From assembly GCA_946998225.1 (NCBI GenBank), contig CAMPYH010000002.1, positions 1 through 64,000 of the forward strand: a stretch of DNA of 64,000 nucleotides, written 5' to 3'. The notes beneath the pieces were generated by a model. It did no database searches. It was not told where the DNA came from and worked only from the letters and a program-made list of their open reading frames with translations. Source of the stretch: an uncultured Clostridiaceae bacterium. Its GTDB lineage: Bacteria > Bacillota > Clostridia > TANB77 > CAG-508. Shown one piece after another: positions 23,485 through 32,762 of the stretch. The translations under genes were made by a program, and so were the position numbers. Position 1 is the stretch's first letter. Each line of letters begins with the position of its first letter.

Positions 23485-23513
23485 TTGAATAAATATTTTT
23501 ATAAAAATATAAT
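23485..23513 (+). promoter_or_regulatory. Promoter of the first FtsEX-linked hydrolase
   Basis: TTGAAT (23485-23490), 17 bases and consensus TATAAT (23508-23513), giving the hydrolase pair transcription independent of ftsEX. Confidence 0.65.
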
Positions 23514-23574
23514 AAATATAGATTATATAATTAAGAAAAAAGAAAGACTTTAAAAATAATCTAAGAGGGATAAA

Positions 23575-24816
23575 ATGAAATATTTTAATTTAAAATATGG
23601 CAATGAATTAGAGACTAAATCGAAAAATAAAATAATAAAAGATAGTACTAATGTTTTTAAAAGATTAGTATCTGTCTTTTTAGTACTTTTAATATTAAGT
23701 ATAAACACAATATCTTTTGCAATTAATCTTACAGAACAAAAGAAACAAAGAGATCAAATAAGTGCAGATAAAAAATTACAAGAGCAAAAAGTAAAAAGTA
23801 TACAAAGCGAACTTTCAGCAAATGTACAAGAAATTGCAAACTGTGAACAAAATATAAAAAGTAAAGAAGTTGAAATACAAACACTTGCAAATGAGCAAGG
23901 TGAAATAGAAAAAGAAATAACTTCACAAAAGAAAGAACTAGAAAAAAGTCAAAAAGAAGTAAAGAAAATAGAAAAACTTACAAAAGAAAGATTAGTTCAA
24001 ATTTATGAAAATGGTGGGAATAATTCAATAATAAGCATTCTTGCACTTTCAGATGGACTTTCAGACTTTTTATCTAATTTTCAATTAATGAGAGAAGTAA
24101 CAAGAATTGATGCAAGTTTATTAAGTAGTTTAGGACATAAAAAAGAAAAGAATCAAAGCCTTAAAAAAGAACTTGAAACTAAAAATAAAATATTAGAAGA
24201 AAACAAAACAAAACAAATAAATCTTAAAAAAGAACTTGAAGCATCAAAAGCACAAAAAGAAGAAATAAATAAAAAACTTTCACAAGAAGAACTAAAACAA
24301 AAAGATAAACTTGAAGAAATAAATAGACAATTAAGAATAAAAAATGCAGCAATTGAAGCAGAAATTGCAAGAATTGAAGCAGCAAAAAGAGGTGGAAATT
24401 CTCAAGCACCAATCAAATACGTAGGAGGAACGTTTGCATGGCCAGTTCCATCTACAACATATATAACTGCTGGATATGGAGTTGGATATGCTCAAGGTTA
24501 TCCTGGACCATTCCATACAGGTGTAGATATTGGAGCAAGAATGGGTAGTATTGCAGTTGCAGCAAATGATGGTGTTGTAATTACAGCTTCATATAATGGC
24601 GGATATGGTAATATGGTTATGATAGATCACGGTGGTGGTGTCTATACTATATATGGACACGGAAGTTCAATCCCTGTAAGAGTAGGACAAAGTGTAAAAA
24701 GAGGACAAACAATTTTAATAACAGGAAGCACAGGATATTCAACAGGACCACATTTACATTTTGAGGTAAGAAATGGTAGATATCGTCATGTTAATCCAAT
24801 GCCATATTTTAGATAA
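23575..24816 (+). CDS. Secreted coiled-coil M23 peptidoglycan endopeptidase (FtsEX partner)
   Basis: 413 residues: signal sequence or membrane anchor at about 29-50, long coiled coil at about 52-275 rich in Lys, Glu and Gln, then an M23 metallopeptidase domain at about 285-410. Zinc ligands are H314 and D318 (FHTGVDIG) and H395 (GPHLHFE), with catalytic H361 and H393; all are present, so the enzyme should be active. The architecture matches EnvC/PcsB-type proteins whose coiled coil docks on FtsX, except that PcsB carries a CHAP domain instead. The gene lies directly after ftsEX and 12 bases before a paralogue. GAGGG precedes the ATG. Confidence 0.93.
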   Translation: MKYFNLKYGNELETKSKNKIIKDSTNVFKRLVSVFLVLLILSINTISFAINLTEQKKQRDQISADKKLQEQKVKSIQSELSANVQEIANCEQNIKSKEVEIQTLANEQGEIEKEITSQKKELEKSQKEVKKIEKLTKERLVQIYENGGNNSIISILALSDGLSDFLSNFQLMREVTRIDASLLSSLGHKKEKNQSLKKELETKNKILEENKTKQINLKKELEASKAQKEEINKKLSQEELKQKDKLEEINRQLRIKNAAIEAEIARIEAAKRGGNSQAPIKYVGGTFAWPVPSTTYITAGYGVGYAQGYPGPFHTGVDIGARMGSIAVAANDGVVITASYNGGYGNMVMIDHGGGVYTIYGHGSSIPVRVGQSVKRGQTILITGSTGYSTGPHLHFEVRNGRYRHVNPMPYFR

Positions 24817-24828
24817 AAAAGAATAATA

Positions 24829-26160
24829 ATGAGAAAAGAAAATATTAATTTAAAATTTAAAAAAACTAATATTAAGAAAAAAGCATATATTTTAGATATA
24901 TGCGTTTTTCATATTTTCTTAATCTTTCTTTTATCTATATATATATTTAATTTTAAAAACATTTATGCTAAAGAAAATTTAAGTTTAGAAGAACAAAAAA
25001 AGATTGTTGAAGAAAATATAAAAGAGGCTGAAGAGAGAAAGAAAAAATTAAACTTAAATTTAGATGAAAGTACAAAAGAATTTTTAGATCTCCAAGATAA
25101 ATTAGTTTTAAGACAAAATGAAATAACTGATCTTGAGGAAAAAGAATATAAATATGTAAAAGAAGGAAAAGAACTTGAAGAAGATATTAAAATAGCAAAA
25201 AGTAGAGCAAATACTCTTGGAGATGAAGCTAGAAAAAGAATTCTTACTATGTATGAACTTGGAGTATATTCTAAATGGGAAATGCTTCTTACATCAGGTA
25301 GTATATCTAATTTAATTTCAAACTATAGGATATTAAAGCAAACAGCTAAAAATGATTCAAGACTTTTTGAAGAAGCTAATTTAGAATTTGAAAATCTAAA
25401 AAAGAAAGAAGAAAAATTTAACAAAATATATTCAAATATATTAGATATGAGAAAAGAACTTGAAGAAAAAAGAGTTATGCAAGAAAATCTAGTAATACTA
25501 AAAGATACAAAGATAAAAGATTTAACATATGAACAAAAAGAACTTTTCTCAAAACTAGAAGAATTAGAAAAATCTAGATTAACAATAGAAAATGAGATAA
25601 AAGCATCTGAAAGTGTAATAGGAAGAATAGACAGATATGTAGGAGGAACATTTGCATGGCCTGTACCATCTTGCCCTAGTACAAAATGGATTACAGCAAG
25701 ATATGGACAAGGATATGCACAGGGGTATCCGGGGTATTTCCATACAGGAGTAGATATAGCTCCACCTTATGCAATAGTTGGTTCAGCAACAGCAGTATCT
25801 GCTGCAGATGGAAGAGTAATTATTGCTAAAAATGGTACTAGAGGTTATGGTAATTATGTAGTTGTAGATCATGGAGGAAATGTTTTTACATTATATGGAC
25901 ATGCAAGCAAAATATTAGTATCAGCAGGAGATATGGTAAAAAAAGGACAAGATTTAATAATAATTGGAAGTACTGGATTTTCAACAGGACCACATCTTCA
26001 TTTTGAATTAAGACTTGGAGGAAGTGAATATAAATACCATAAAGATCCACTGCCATATATAACTAGTCCAAAAATTCCACTTGAAGATCTAGTTGTACGC
26101 TTAGATAATAATGAAAAAAATAGAGAGGAAAAAGAAAAGGAAAATAAAGAAAATAAATAA
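24829..26160 (+). CDS. Second secreted coiled-coil M23 peptidoglycan endopeptidase
   Basis: 443 residues with the same order as its neighbour: membrane/signal segment at about 24-44, coiled coil at about 50-270, and an M23 domain with FHTGVDIAPP and GPHLHFEL zinc motifs intact. YVGGTFAWPVPS at the domain start is shared with the first hydrolase, so the pair is a tandem duplication that has diverged in the coiled coil. It carries an additional charged tail after the domain (NNEKNREEKEKENKENK). The ribosome site is weak and the gene sits 12 bases after the first, suggesting coupling. The two may dock on the same FtsX or act at different stages. Confidence 0.92.
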   Translation: MRKENINLKFKKTNIKKKAYILDICVFHIFLIFLLSIYIFNFKNIYAKENLSLEEQKKIVEENIKEAEERKKKLNLNLDESTKEFLDLQDKLVLRQNEITDLEEKEYKYVKEGKELEEDIKIAKSRANTLGDEARKRILTMYELGVYSKWEMLLTSGSISNLISNYRILKQTAKNDSRLFEEANLEFENLKKKEEKFNKIYSNILDMRKELEEKRVMQENLVILKDTKIKDLTYEQKELFSKLEELEKSRLTIENEIKASESVIGRIDRYVGGTFAWPVPSCPSTKWITARYGQGYAQGYPGYFHTGVDIAPPYAIVGSATAVSAADGRVIIAKNGTRGYGNYVVVDHGGNVFTLYGHASKILVSAGDMVKKGQDLIIIGSTGFSTGPHLHFELRLGGSEYKYHKDPLPYITSPKIPLEDLVVRLDNNEKNREEKEKENKENK

Positions 26161-26171
26161 AAAAAGAAAAT

Positions 26172-26202
26172 TAACTGTGTGTTGAATGCAGTTATTTTTT
26201 TT
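26172..26202 (+). terminator. Terminator after the hydrolase pair
   Basis: TAACTG and CAGTTA, extended inward by G-U pairs, form a stem of about nine pairs followed by a run of T residues. Confidence 0.6.
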
Positions 26203-26228
26203 AGTATGATTAAAAAAGAAGAGAGATT

Positions 26229-28616
26229 ATGAAAGAAAAAAAGATAGCTGAAATATTAATAAATGAAAATGTAAATAAATTAAATAAAACCTTTGACTAT
26301 ATGGTACCAAGTAATCTTAAAGATAAGATTAATCTTGGATCAAGAGTTGAAGTGGTATTTAATTCAAGAAAAACAGATGGTTTTGTTTTAAATTTTAAAG
26401 AAGAATCTGAGTTTAAAAAACTAAATAATGTTTTAGAAATTATTGCTGAAAGTGAGCTAAGTAAAGACAGAATAGATCTTGCAAGATATATTTCGTCTAA
26501 ATATTTTGCAAGTCTTGCATCATGTATAAAGCTTATGCTTGATCCAGGTAAAGTTGGCAAAAATATATTAAATAAAAAAATGGAAAATGCATACTCTTTA
26601 AATGATGATGTTAAAACTCTGGTTTTTAAAAATATAGATAAAGACTTTTTAGATATTAAAAATATAATTAAAGAAAATCTAGATATTAATATAACTGAAA
26701 GACATTTAGATGTAATAATATATTTTATTGAAAATGAGATTGAAATAGAATTTGAAAGTATAATTTTAGAAGATTTGGAACTAACAAAAGCTATTTTAAA
26801 TACAATGGTAAAAAACAATGTTTTAGAAAAAAAGAAAATTGAAGTACTACAAAATAGATATACATATAAAGGTGAGGCAAAAGAAAAACTAAAGCTTAAT
26901 GAAGAACAACAAAATGCTTTTAATAAAATAACTGAAAGTATATCTAAAAATAAATTTGATGAATTTTTATTATTTGGAGTAACAGGATCGGGTAAAACAG
27001 AAGTATATATGCAGGTTATAGAAGAGACAATTAAAAACGGTAAAACAGCAATAATGCTTGTACCTGAAATTGGTCTTACACCACAAATGGAAAAAGTATT
27101 TTCAGAAAGATTTAAAGATAAAATATCTATAATGCATAGTAGACTTACTAAAAAAGAAAGATCTGATGAGTGGAATAATATTAAAAATGGAGAAAAGCAA
27201 ATAGTAATAGGAACAAGATCTGCCGTATTTGCACCACTTAATAATATAGGTTTAATAATCATAGATGAAGAACATGATATGTCATATATATCTGGATCAA
27301 ATCCTAGATATGATGCAAAAGAACTTGCAAGATATATTGCAAAACAAAATAAAAGTGTATTAGTGCTTGGATCTGCTACACCACTTGTAACATCTATGTA
27401 TAGAGCTAAAACAAATAAAAGTAAATTACTTACCATAAAAAAAAGAGTACATGAAGTAAAGATGCCTGAAGTAAAAATAATTAATATGAGAACAAAAACT
27501 GGATATTTTTCAGATGAGCTAATTAAAAAGCTAAAGGAAAATATGGAAGAGGAAAAGCAAAGTTTAATATTCTTAAATAGAAGAGGATATTCTAGTATGC
27601 TTATGTGCAGTAGTTGCGGAAAAACTTTTATGTGTCCAAATTGTTCTGTAAATTTAAAATACCATAAATATGAAGATATATTAAAATGTCATTACTGTGG
27701 TTATACCGAAAAAAATCCGGCAAAATGTCCAGACTGCGGAGGAGAGATTAAAAACTTTGGTACTGGTACTGAAAAAATAGAACTTGAGCTTAAAAAGGTA
27801 TTTAAAGATCTTTTAGAAAAAGGTGAAGTTAAAAGAGAAATAACTACTGCAAGAATGGACCAAGATATGGTTAATAAAAATGGTGGCCATAAATATATAA
27901 TTGATGAATTTGTAAAAAAGAAAAGAGATGTACTAATAGGGACACAAATGATTGCAAAAGGACATCATTTTAAAGATGTAAATATGGTGGCGGTTTTACT
28001 TGCAGATAATCTTTTAAATTTTGAAAGCTATCTTGCAAGTGAGCAAAGTTTTCAAACACTAGTTCAAGTTATAGGACGTGCTGGAAGAGAAGAAAATGGT
28101 ATAGCTCTTATTCAAACATATAATCCAGATAATTATATAATAGAGCTTGCTAAAAACAATGATTATCTAAGCTTTTATAATATGGAACTTAATATTAGAA
28201 AAAATCTTAACTATCCTCCATTTATGGATTTAATTAGTTTCCAAATATTAAGCGATAATATAGATAAAGGATATAGCGTAGGAAAAGAGCTGGAGATTAA
28301 ATTAAAAAGATATTTAGATGTTTTAAAACAAAATTTAGAAAAAATATTTAATAAAGCTTTAGATAAAACTGTAGTATTAAATGAAATACAAAAAGATGAA
28401 AAAAGAAAAGAGTTTAAGGAATATTTAAATAATATACAGCTTTTTGATATACAAAACTATAGAATAAATAAGCTTAAAAACATGTATAGATGGAGAATAA
28501 TTTTAAAAGCTAAATATAATGATATAGTAATGCATTGGATAAAAGATATTTTAGATTCAATTAAACTCCCAAAAGGTACAGCTATTAATCTAATTATAAA
28601 TAATGATATAGAATAG
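26229..28616 (+). CDS. priA: Primosomal protein N' (replication restart helicase PriA)
   Basis: 3'-5' DNA helicase that reloads the replisome at collapsed forks, 795 residues. The N-terminal DNA-binding part reads IAEILINENVNKLNKTFDYMVP, typical of PriA. The helicase core has Walker A FGVTGSGKTEVY and the DEEH box IIDEEHDMSYISG. A zinc-binding insertion carries paired cysteines (CSSCGKTFMCPNC, then CHYCGYTEKNPAKCPDCGG), and LVQVIGRAGRE is the motif VI region. All motors and zinc ligands are intact. pepF follows after seven bases, so they share a transcript. The middle region (about 100-200) is more divergent than usual. Confidence 0.96.
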   Translation: MKEKKIAEILINENVNKLNKTFDYMVPSNLKDKINLGSRVEVVFNSRKTDGFVLNFKEESEFKKLNNVLEIIAESELSKDRIDLARYISSKYFASLASCIKLMLDPGKVGKNILNKKMENAYSLNDDVKTLVFKNIDKDFLDIKNIIKENLDINITERHLDVIIYFIENEIEIEFESIILEDLELTKAILNTMVKNNVLEKKKIEVLQNRYTYKGEAKEKLKLNEEQQNAFNKITESISKNKFDEFLLFGVTGSGKTEVYMQVIEETIKNGKTAIMLVPEIGLTPQMEKVFSERFKDKISIMHSRLTKKERSDEWNNIKNGEKQIVIGTRSAVFAPLNNIGLIIIDEEHDMSYISGSNPRYDAKELARYIAKQNKSVLVLGSATPLVTSMYRAKTNKSKLLTIKKRVHEVKMPEVKIINMRTKTGYFSDELIKKLKENMEEEKQSLIFLNRRGYSSMLMCSSCGKTFMCPNCSVNLKYHKYEDILKCHYCGYTEKNPAKCPDCGGEIKNFGTGTEKIELELKKVFKDLLEKGEVKREITTARMDQDMVNKNGGHKYIIDEFVKKKRDVLIGTQMIAKGHHFKDVNMVAVLLADNLLNFESYLASEQSFQTLVQVIGRAGREENGIALIQTYNPDNYIIELAKNNDYLSFYNMELNIRKNLNYPPFMDLISFQILSDNIDKGYSVGKELEIKLKRYLDVLKQNLEKIFNKALDKTVVLNEIQKDEKRKEFKEYLNNIQLFDIQNYRINKLKNMYRWRIILKAKYNDIVMHWIKDILDSIKLPKGTAINLIINNDIE

Positions 28617-28623
28617 GAAAGAA

Positions 28624-30534
28624 ATGAAAGAAAAAAGTAGTAAAAACAAAAGAGAAAACCAAAAAGAAAAGAAAAAACAAAACAAAAAAGAAAACAAAAA
28701 AGATATAAAATACATTTGGAATTTAGAAGATATATATAAAGATATCTCTTTATACAAAAAGGATCTAGAAGAGCTTAAAAAGATAGGAAAAGAGATGGCA
28801 AAATTCGAAGGAAAGCTTAATAATAAAAAAGATATATTAGAATATTTTAAACTAGGTACTAAAAAGTCTAGAATATTAGATAAGCTTTCAGCATATGTAT
28901 ATCTAAACACAGCCATAGATATGGATAATAATGAATATAAGAGATATATGTCTGAGCTAGAAAATGTTTTGGTTAAGATATCTGAAGATACAATCTTTGA
29001 TTTATCTGAATTAAAAGATTTAGAAGATAGTACTTTAAAAGAATATATGAATGATCCAGATTTTAAAAACTCAAAATATTTTTTTGAAAAATTAATCGAA
29101 GAAAAAAAACATATTTTTTCAAAAGATATAGAACAAATTATAGATTATGCATCAGCTGGTATTGAAGAACTGTATTCCATGTATAATTTCTTAACAGAAC
29201 TAGAAATGCCTTTTAAAGATGCAGTAGATAAAAATGGGAAAACTTATCCTGTTACAAATTCAATGTATGGATCATATCTTGAAAGTAAAGATGAAGTTTT
29301 AAGAAAAACAGCAATGTTTTCTAGACTTGAAGGATATAAAAGCTTTAATAATTCACTAGCTTCAGCATATATTGGTAATTTGAAAAATATTACTAAAATG
29401 CTTAAATGCAGGAAATATAAATCAAAACTTGATGCAAAACTTAAAGGCTTAGATTTATCTAAAGAGGTATATTTAAATCTAGTAAATGGTGTAGAAGATA
29501 ATTTAGATACGGTAAAAAGATATAAAAAACTTGTATATAAAATATATAAAAAGATGGGACTTGTAGAAGAAGGAAAAAGGATAAAGCCGTGGGACACATC
29601 TTTAAAGCCTTTTGAGAAAAAACAGACATACATACCATATGAAGATGCTAAAAAGACTGTAATAAGCGGTTTAAGCGTTTTAGGAGATGGATATTTAGAA
29701 AGCTTGAAACATATTTTAGAAAATAGATATGTAGATGTATTTCCAAGAAAAGGAAAAGAAAGTGGCGGATTTAATTTAGATATATATGACACACATCCAT
29801 ATATACTTTTAAATTATGAAGGAACACATGATGATGTAACTACAATAGCACATGAGCTAGGTCATGCAATGCACGGAATATATGCTAAAGAGCAAGATTA
29901 TGAGCTATATGAATATAGCACAATAATAGCTGAAACAGCATCAACTACAAATGAAGTAATTATGGCAAATTATTTAATTGAAAATGAAAAAGATAAAATT
30001 AAAAAAGCACAAATGCTTTTAAACTTTATAGATACAATATTTGCAACACTTGTAACACAAACAATGTTTAGTAGATTTGAAGAAAAGGCGTTTAAGCTGG
30101 CAGAAGATGAAGAAATTTTAACACCAGATGTTTTAAATAATATATATAAAGATTTAGATAAAAAGTATGCTCCTAGAATTTATACAAATAAAGATAAAGA
30201 AAATGAGACAAAAGAAGAAAAAGAAGAAATAGACAAAATAAAAGAATTAAGAAAATACTCATGGACAAGAGTACCACACTTTTACAGACCATTTTATGTA
30301 TTTAGTTATAGTATAGGAATAACTGCAGCAATAAATATATATCTTAAAATTATGGAAGATAAAAAATATTTAGATAAATATATAAATATGCTTAAAAGCG
30401 GTGGAAGTAAAAAAATAATGGATACATTTAAAATAGCAGATATTGATCTTGAAGATAAAAATATATACAAAAATGCTTTTAAATTTGTAAATGAAAAAAT
30501 AGATGAATTAGAAAAAATAGTAAATGAAATTTAG
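28624..30534 (+). CDS. pepF: Oligoendopeptidase F (M3 family)
   Basis: Cytoplasmic zinc peptidase degrading short peptides, 636 residues. The zinc motif is HELGH at 410-414 (TIAHELGHAMHG), with the third ligand E437 in AETASTTNE. The C-terminal YSWTRVPHFYRPFYVFSYS region is typical of PepF. The first 26 residues are an unusual, almost pure Lys/Glu/Asn/Gln extension before the normal family start (YIWNLEDIY); the ATG follows AGGAAAG, and no later ATG is well placed, so the extension appears real. It is seven bases after priA. Confidence 0.95.
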   Translation: MKEKSSKNKRENQKEKKKQNKKENKKDIKYIWNLEDIYKDISLYKKDLEELKKIGKEMAKFEGKLNNKKDILEYFKLGTKKSRILDKLSAYVYLNTAIDMDNNEYKRYMSELENVLVKISEDTIFDLSELKDLEDSTLKEYMNDPDFKNSKYFFEKLIEEKKHIFSKDIEQIIDYASAGIEELYSMYNFLTELEMPFKDAVDKNGKTYPVTNSMYGSYLESKDEVLRKTAMFSRLEGYKSFNNSLASAYIGNLKNITKMLKCRKYKSKLDAKLKGLDLSKEVYLNLVNGVEDNLDTVKRYKKLVYKIYKKMGLVEEGKRIKPWDTSLKPFEKKQTYIPYEDAKKTVISGLSVLGDGYLESLKHILENRYVDVFPRKGKESGGFNLDIYDTHPYILLNYEGTHDDVTTIAHELGHAMHGIYAKEQDYELYEYSTIIAETASTTNEVIMANYLIENEKDKIKKAQMLLNFIDTIFATLVTQTMFSRFEEKAFKLAEDEEILTPDVLNNIYKDLDKKYAPRIYTNKDKENETKEEKEEIDKIKELRKYSWTRVPHFYRPFYVFSYSIGITAAINIYLKIMEDKKYLDKYINMLKSGGSKKIMDTFKIADIDLEDKNIYKNAFKFVNEKIDELEKIVNEI

Positions 30535-30614
30535 TTTTTTATGTGATATATTTAAAAATGAAATTAAAAAAAGAAATTAAAAAAATAAAAAAGAAATAAA
30601 AAAGAGGAGTAAAT

Positions 30615-31916
30615 ATGGAATATTTAATAACAGATATAAAAGGAAGAGAAATATTAGACTCAAGAGGAAATCCAACTGTTGAAGCTAAAGTAAAAGTTAA
30701 TGGAGCTTTAGGAAAAGCACAAGCTCCAAGCGGCGCATCAACTGGAAAATATGAAGCTGTAGAATTAAGAGATGGAGATAAAAATAGATATGATGGAAAG
30801 GGTACATTAAAGGCTACAGAGAATCTTAATAAAACAATTAAAAATGCTTTTGAAAATAAAAGCTTTAATTCACTAGAAGAATTAGATAAAGCTTTAATAG
30901 AGCTTGATGGAACAAAAAACAAAGGAAAACTTGGTGCTAATGCAACCATTGCTTTATCACTTGCTGTAGCAAAAGGTATGGCAAAAGATAAAGATTTAGA
31001 GCTTTATGAGTTTTTAGGAGGAAATGATGCAATACTTCTTCCAGTTCCTATGATGAATATATTAAATGGTGGAGCACATGCAGATAACAATTTAGATATT
31101 CAAGAATTTATGATAATGCCAGTAGGAGCACCAAATTTTAAAGAAGCAGTTAGAATGTGTGCGGAGGTTTACCATAGATTAAAAAGCGTTTTAAAAGAAA
31201 AAGGACTTGCAACATCTGTAGGAGATGAAGGAGGATTTGCTCCAAATCTTGAAACACATGAAGAAGCTTTTGAATTAATTATTAAAGCTATAGAAGATGC
31301 GGGATATGTTATGGAAAAAGATTTTGTACTTGCAATAGATCCAGCTGCATCAGAATGGTATGAAGATGGAAAATATATTATGCCTAAATGTAAAAGAGAA
31401 TTTACATCAGATGAACTTATTGAATATTGGGCAGGATTAATACAAAGATACCCAATATATTCTGTAGAAGATGGCTTTTCAGAAGATGACTGGGAAGGAT
31501 TTAGAAAGTTTACTGAAAGATTTAAAGATATGCTTCAAATAGTGGGGGACGATCTTTATGTAACAAACAAAGAAAGACTTGAAAGAGGAATTGAAGAAAA
31601 AAGCGCTAATTCAATATTAATAAAACCAAATCAAATAGGAACACTTTCAGAGACATTAGAAGTAATTCGTTTAGCAAAAGATAATAATTATACAACAGTA
31701 ATATCACATAGATCTGGAGAAACATCAGATAGCACAATAGCAGATATAGCTGTTGGCGTAAATAGTGGTCAAATTAAAACAGGTGCTCCAACTAGAACAG
31801 ATAGAACAGAAAAATATAATAGACTTATGGAAATTGAAGAAAATCTAGGTGAAAGAGCAGCATATGCTGGATGGAATGCTTTTAAATTTGATGCAAAAGC
31901 AAGAAGAGACAGATAA
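30615..31916 (+). CDS. eno: Enolase
   Basis: Converts 2-phosphoglycerate to phosphoenolpyruvate in glycolysis; 433 residues, standard length. Visible signatures are ILDSRGNPTVE at the start, GAHADNNLDIQEFMIMP, VGDEGGFAPNL, IYSVEDGFSEDDWEGF with metal ligands, LIKPNQIGTLSETLE with the catalytic Lys, and SHRSGETSDSTIADIAVG. AGAGGAG precedes the ATG. nth begins one base after the stop. As in other cocci it may also be displayed on the surface, but nothing in the sequence shows this. Confidence 0.98.
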   Translation: MEYLITDIKGREILDSRGNPTVEAKVKVNGALGKAQAPSGASTGKYEAVELRDGDKNRYDGKGTLKATENLNKTIKNAFENKSFNSLEELDKALIELDGTKNKGKLGANATIALSLAVAKGMAKDKDLELYEFLGGNDAILLPVPMMNILNGGAHADNNLDIQEFMIMPVGAPNFKEAVRMCAEVYHRLKSVLKEKGLATSVGDEGGFAPNLETHEEAFELIIKAIEDAGYVMEKDFVLAIDPAASEWYEDGKYIMPKCKREFTSDELIEYWAGLIQRYPIYSVEDGFSEDDWEGFRKFTERFKDMLQIVGDDLYVTNKERLERGIEEKSANSILIKPNQIGTLSETLEVIRLAKDNNYTTVISHRSGETSDSTIADIAVGVNSGQIKTGAPTRTDRTEKYNRLMEIEENLGERAAYAGWNAFKFDAKARRDR

Positions 31917-31917
31917 T

Positions 31918-32568
31918 ATGAAAGACAAAAAAGAAACAGAAGAAATATTAAAAAGACTAAAAAAAAGATATTCTGTAAAAGAAGGTTTTCTAAACTTTGA
32001 AACACCGTTTCAAATAGGAATAGCAGTACTTTTATCTGCACAAACAACAGATAGAAGAGTAAATATTGTAACGGAAGAACTTTTTAAAGTAGCAGGAACA
32101 CCAGAAGATATGTATAAGCTTACTGAAGATGAAATAAGAAACTACATATCTTCAATAAACTTCTTTAACAATAAAGCAAAAAACATATATAAACTTACTA
32201 AAATGGTTATGGAAGAATATAACGGAATATTTCCAGACACCATGGAAGAACTTATGAAACTTCCAGGAATTGGAAGAAAATCTGCAAATGTAATAATGCT
32301 TGAAGGATATAAAAATCCACAAGGAGTTGCAATAGATACACATGCAAAAAGAATCTGTAATAAAACAGGAATATCTTATGAAAAAGAACCAGATAAAATA
32401 GAACAAGATCTAATAAGTAAAATAGATAAAAAATATTACTTTGATGCAAATCATCTTTTTGTTATGCATGGTAGAGAAATATGTATAGCAAGAAATCCAA
32501 AATGCAATATATGCCCAATAAATGATTTGTGTGAAGAGAGAAAGAAAGAAAATAAAGAAACAAAATAA
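31918..32568 (+). CDS. nth: Endonuclease III (DNA glycosylase/AP lyase)
   Basis: Base-excision repair enzyme for oxidised pyrimidines, 216 residues. The helix-hairpin-helix LPGIGRKSANVI carries the catalytic Lys, VAIDTHAKRICN the catalytic Asp, and the C-terminal 4Fe-4S motif reads C-x6-C-x2-C-x5-C (CIARNPKCNICPINDLC). I start at ATG 31918, immediately after the eno stop. An upstream in-frame ATG at 31849 would add 23 residues encoded inside eno and is rejected. The pair probably shares the eno promoter. Confidence 0.96.
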   Translation: MKDKKETEEILKRLKKRYSVKEGFLNFETPFQIGIAVLLSAQTTDRRVNIVTEELFKVAGTPEDMYKLTEDEIRNYISSINFFNNKAKNIYKLTKMVMEEYNGIFPDTMEELMKLPGIGRKSANVIMLEGYKNPQGVAIDTHAKRICNKTGISYEKEPDKIEQDLISKIDKKYYFDANHLFVMHGREICIARNPKCNICPINDLCEERKKENKETK

Positions 32569-32608
32569 TACAAAAGAAGAAAAGAAAAAATAAATAAAAA
32601 AGAAGATA

Positions 32609-32638
32609 ATACACCACCAAAAAATGTGGTGTATTTTT
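32609..32638 (+). terminator. Terminator of the eno-nth unit
   Basis: The perfect 9-bp stem ATACACCAC / GTGGTGTAT closes an A-rich loop and is followed by TTTT. Confidence 0.85.
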
Positions 32639-32672
32639 AATGTAAAAAATTCAATAAAAATAAATAAAATAA

Positions 32673-32701
32673 TTGTTACAAATAAAAACAAAGCCTTATA
32701 T
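32673..32701 (+). promoter_or_regulatory. Promoter candidate of the LPMTG surface protein
   Basis: TTGTTA (32673-32678), 17 bases and TTATAT (32696-32701) within a TA-repeat tract. The overlapping TA repeats make the exact -10 uncertain. Confidence 0.4.
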
Positions 32702-32762
32702 ATATATATAGTGTTATCAGTCTTTTAAGAAGTAAAAAAGAATAATAAGGAAAGAAGTAAAT

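Noticed and set aside
26297..27436. Antisense open frame of about 380 codons on the minus strand inside priA
   Set aside because: It is fully contained in a clear helicase gene, is rich in Ser/Leu/Ile as expected from the reverse of AT-rich codons, and has no recognisable domain.
29244..29792. Antisense open frame inside pepF
   Set aside because: It mirrors a conserved peptidase gene and has no ribosome site or family match.
31849..31917. Upstream ATG for nth
   Set aside because: It would place 23 residues inside the conserved end of eno; the ATG right after the eno stop fits the family start.
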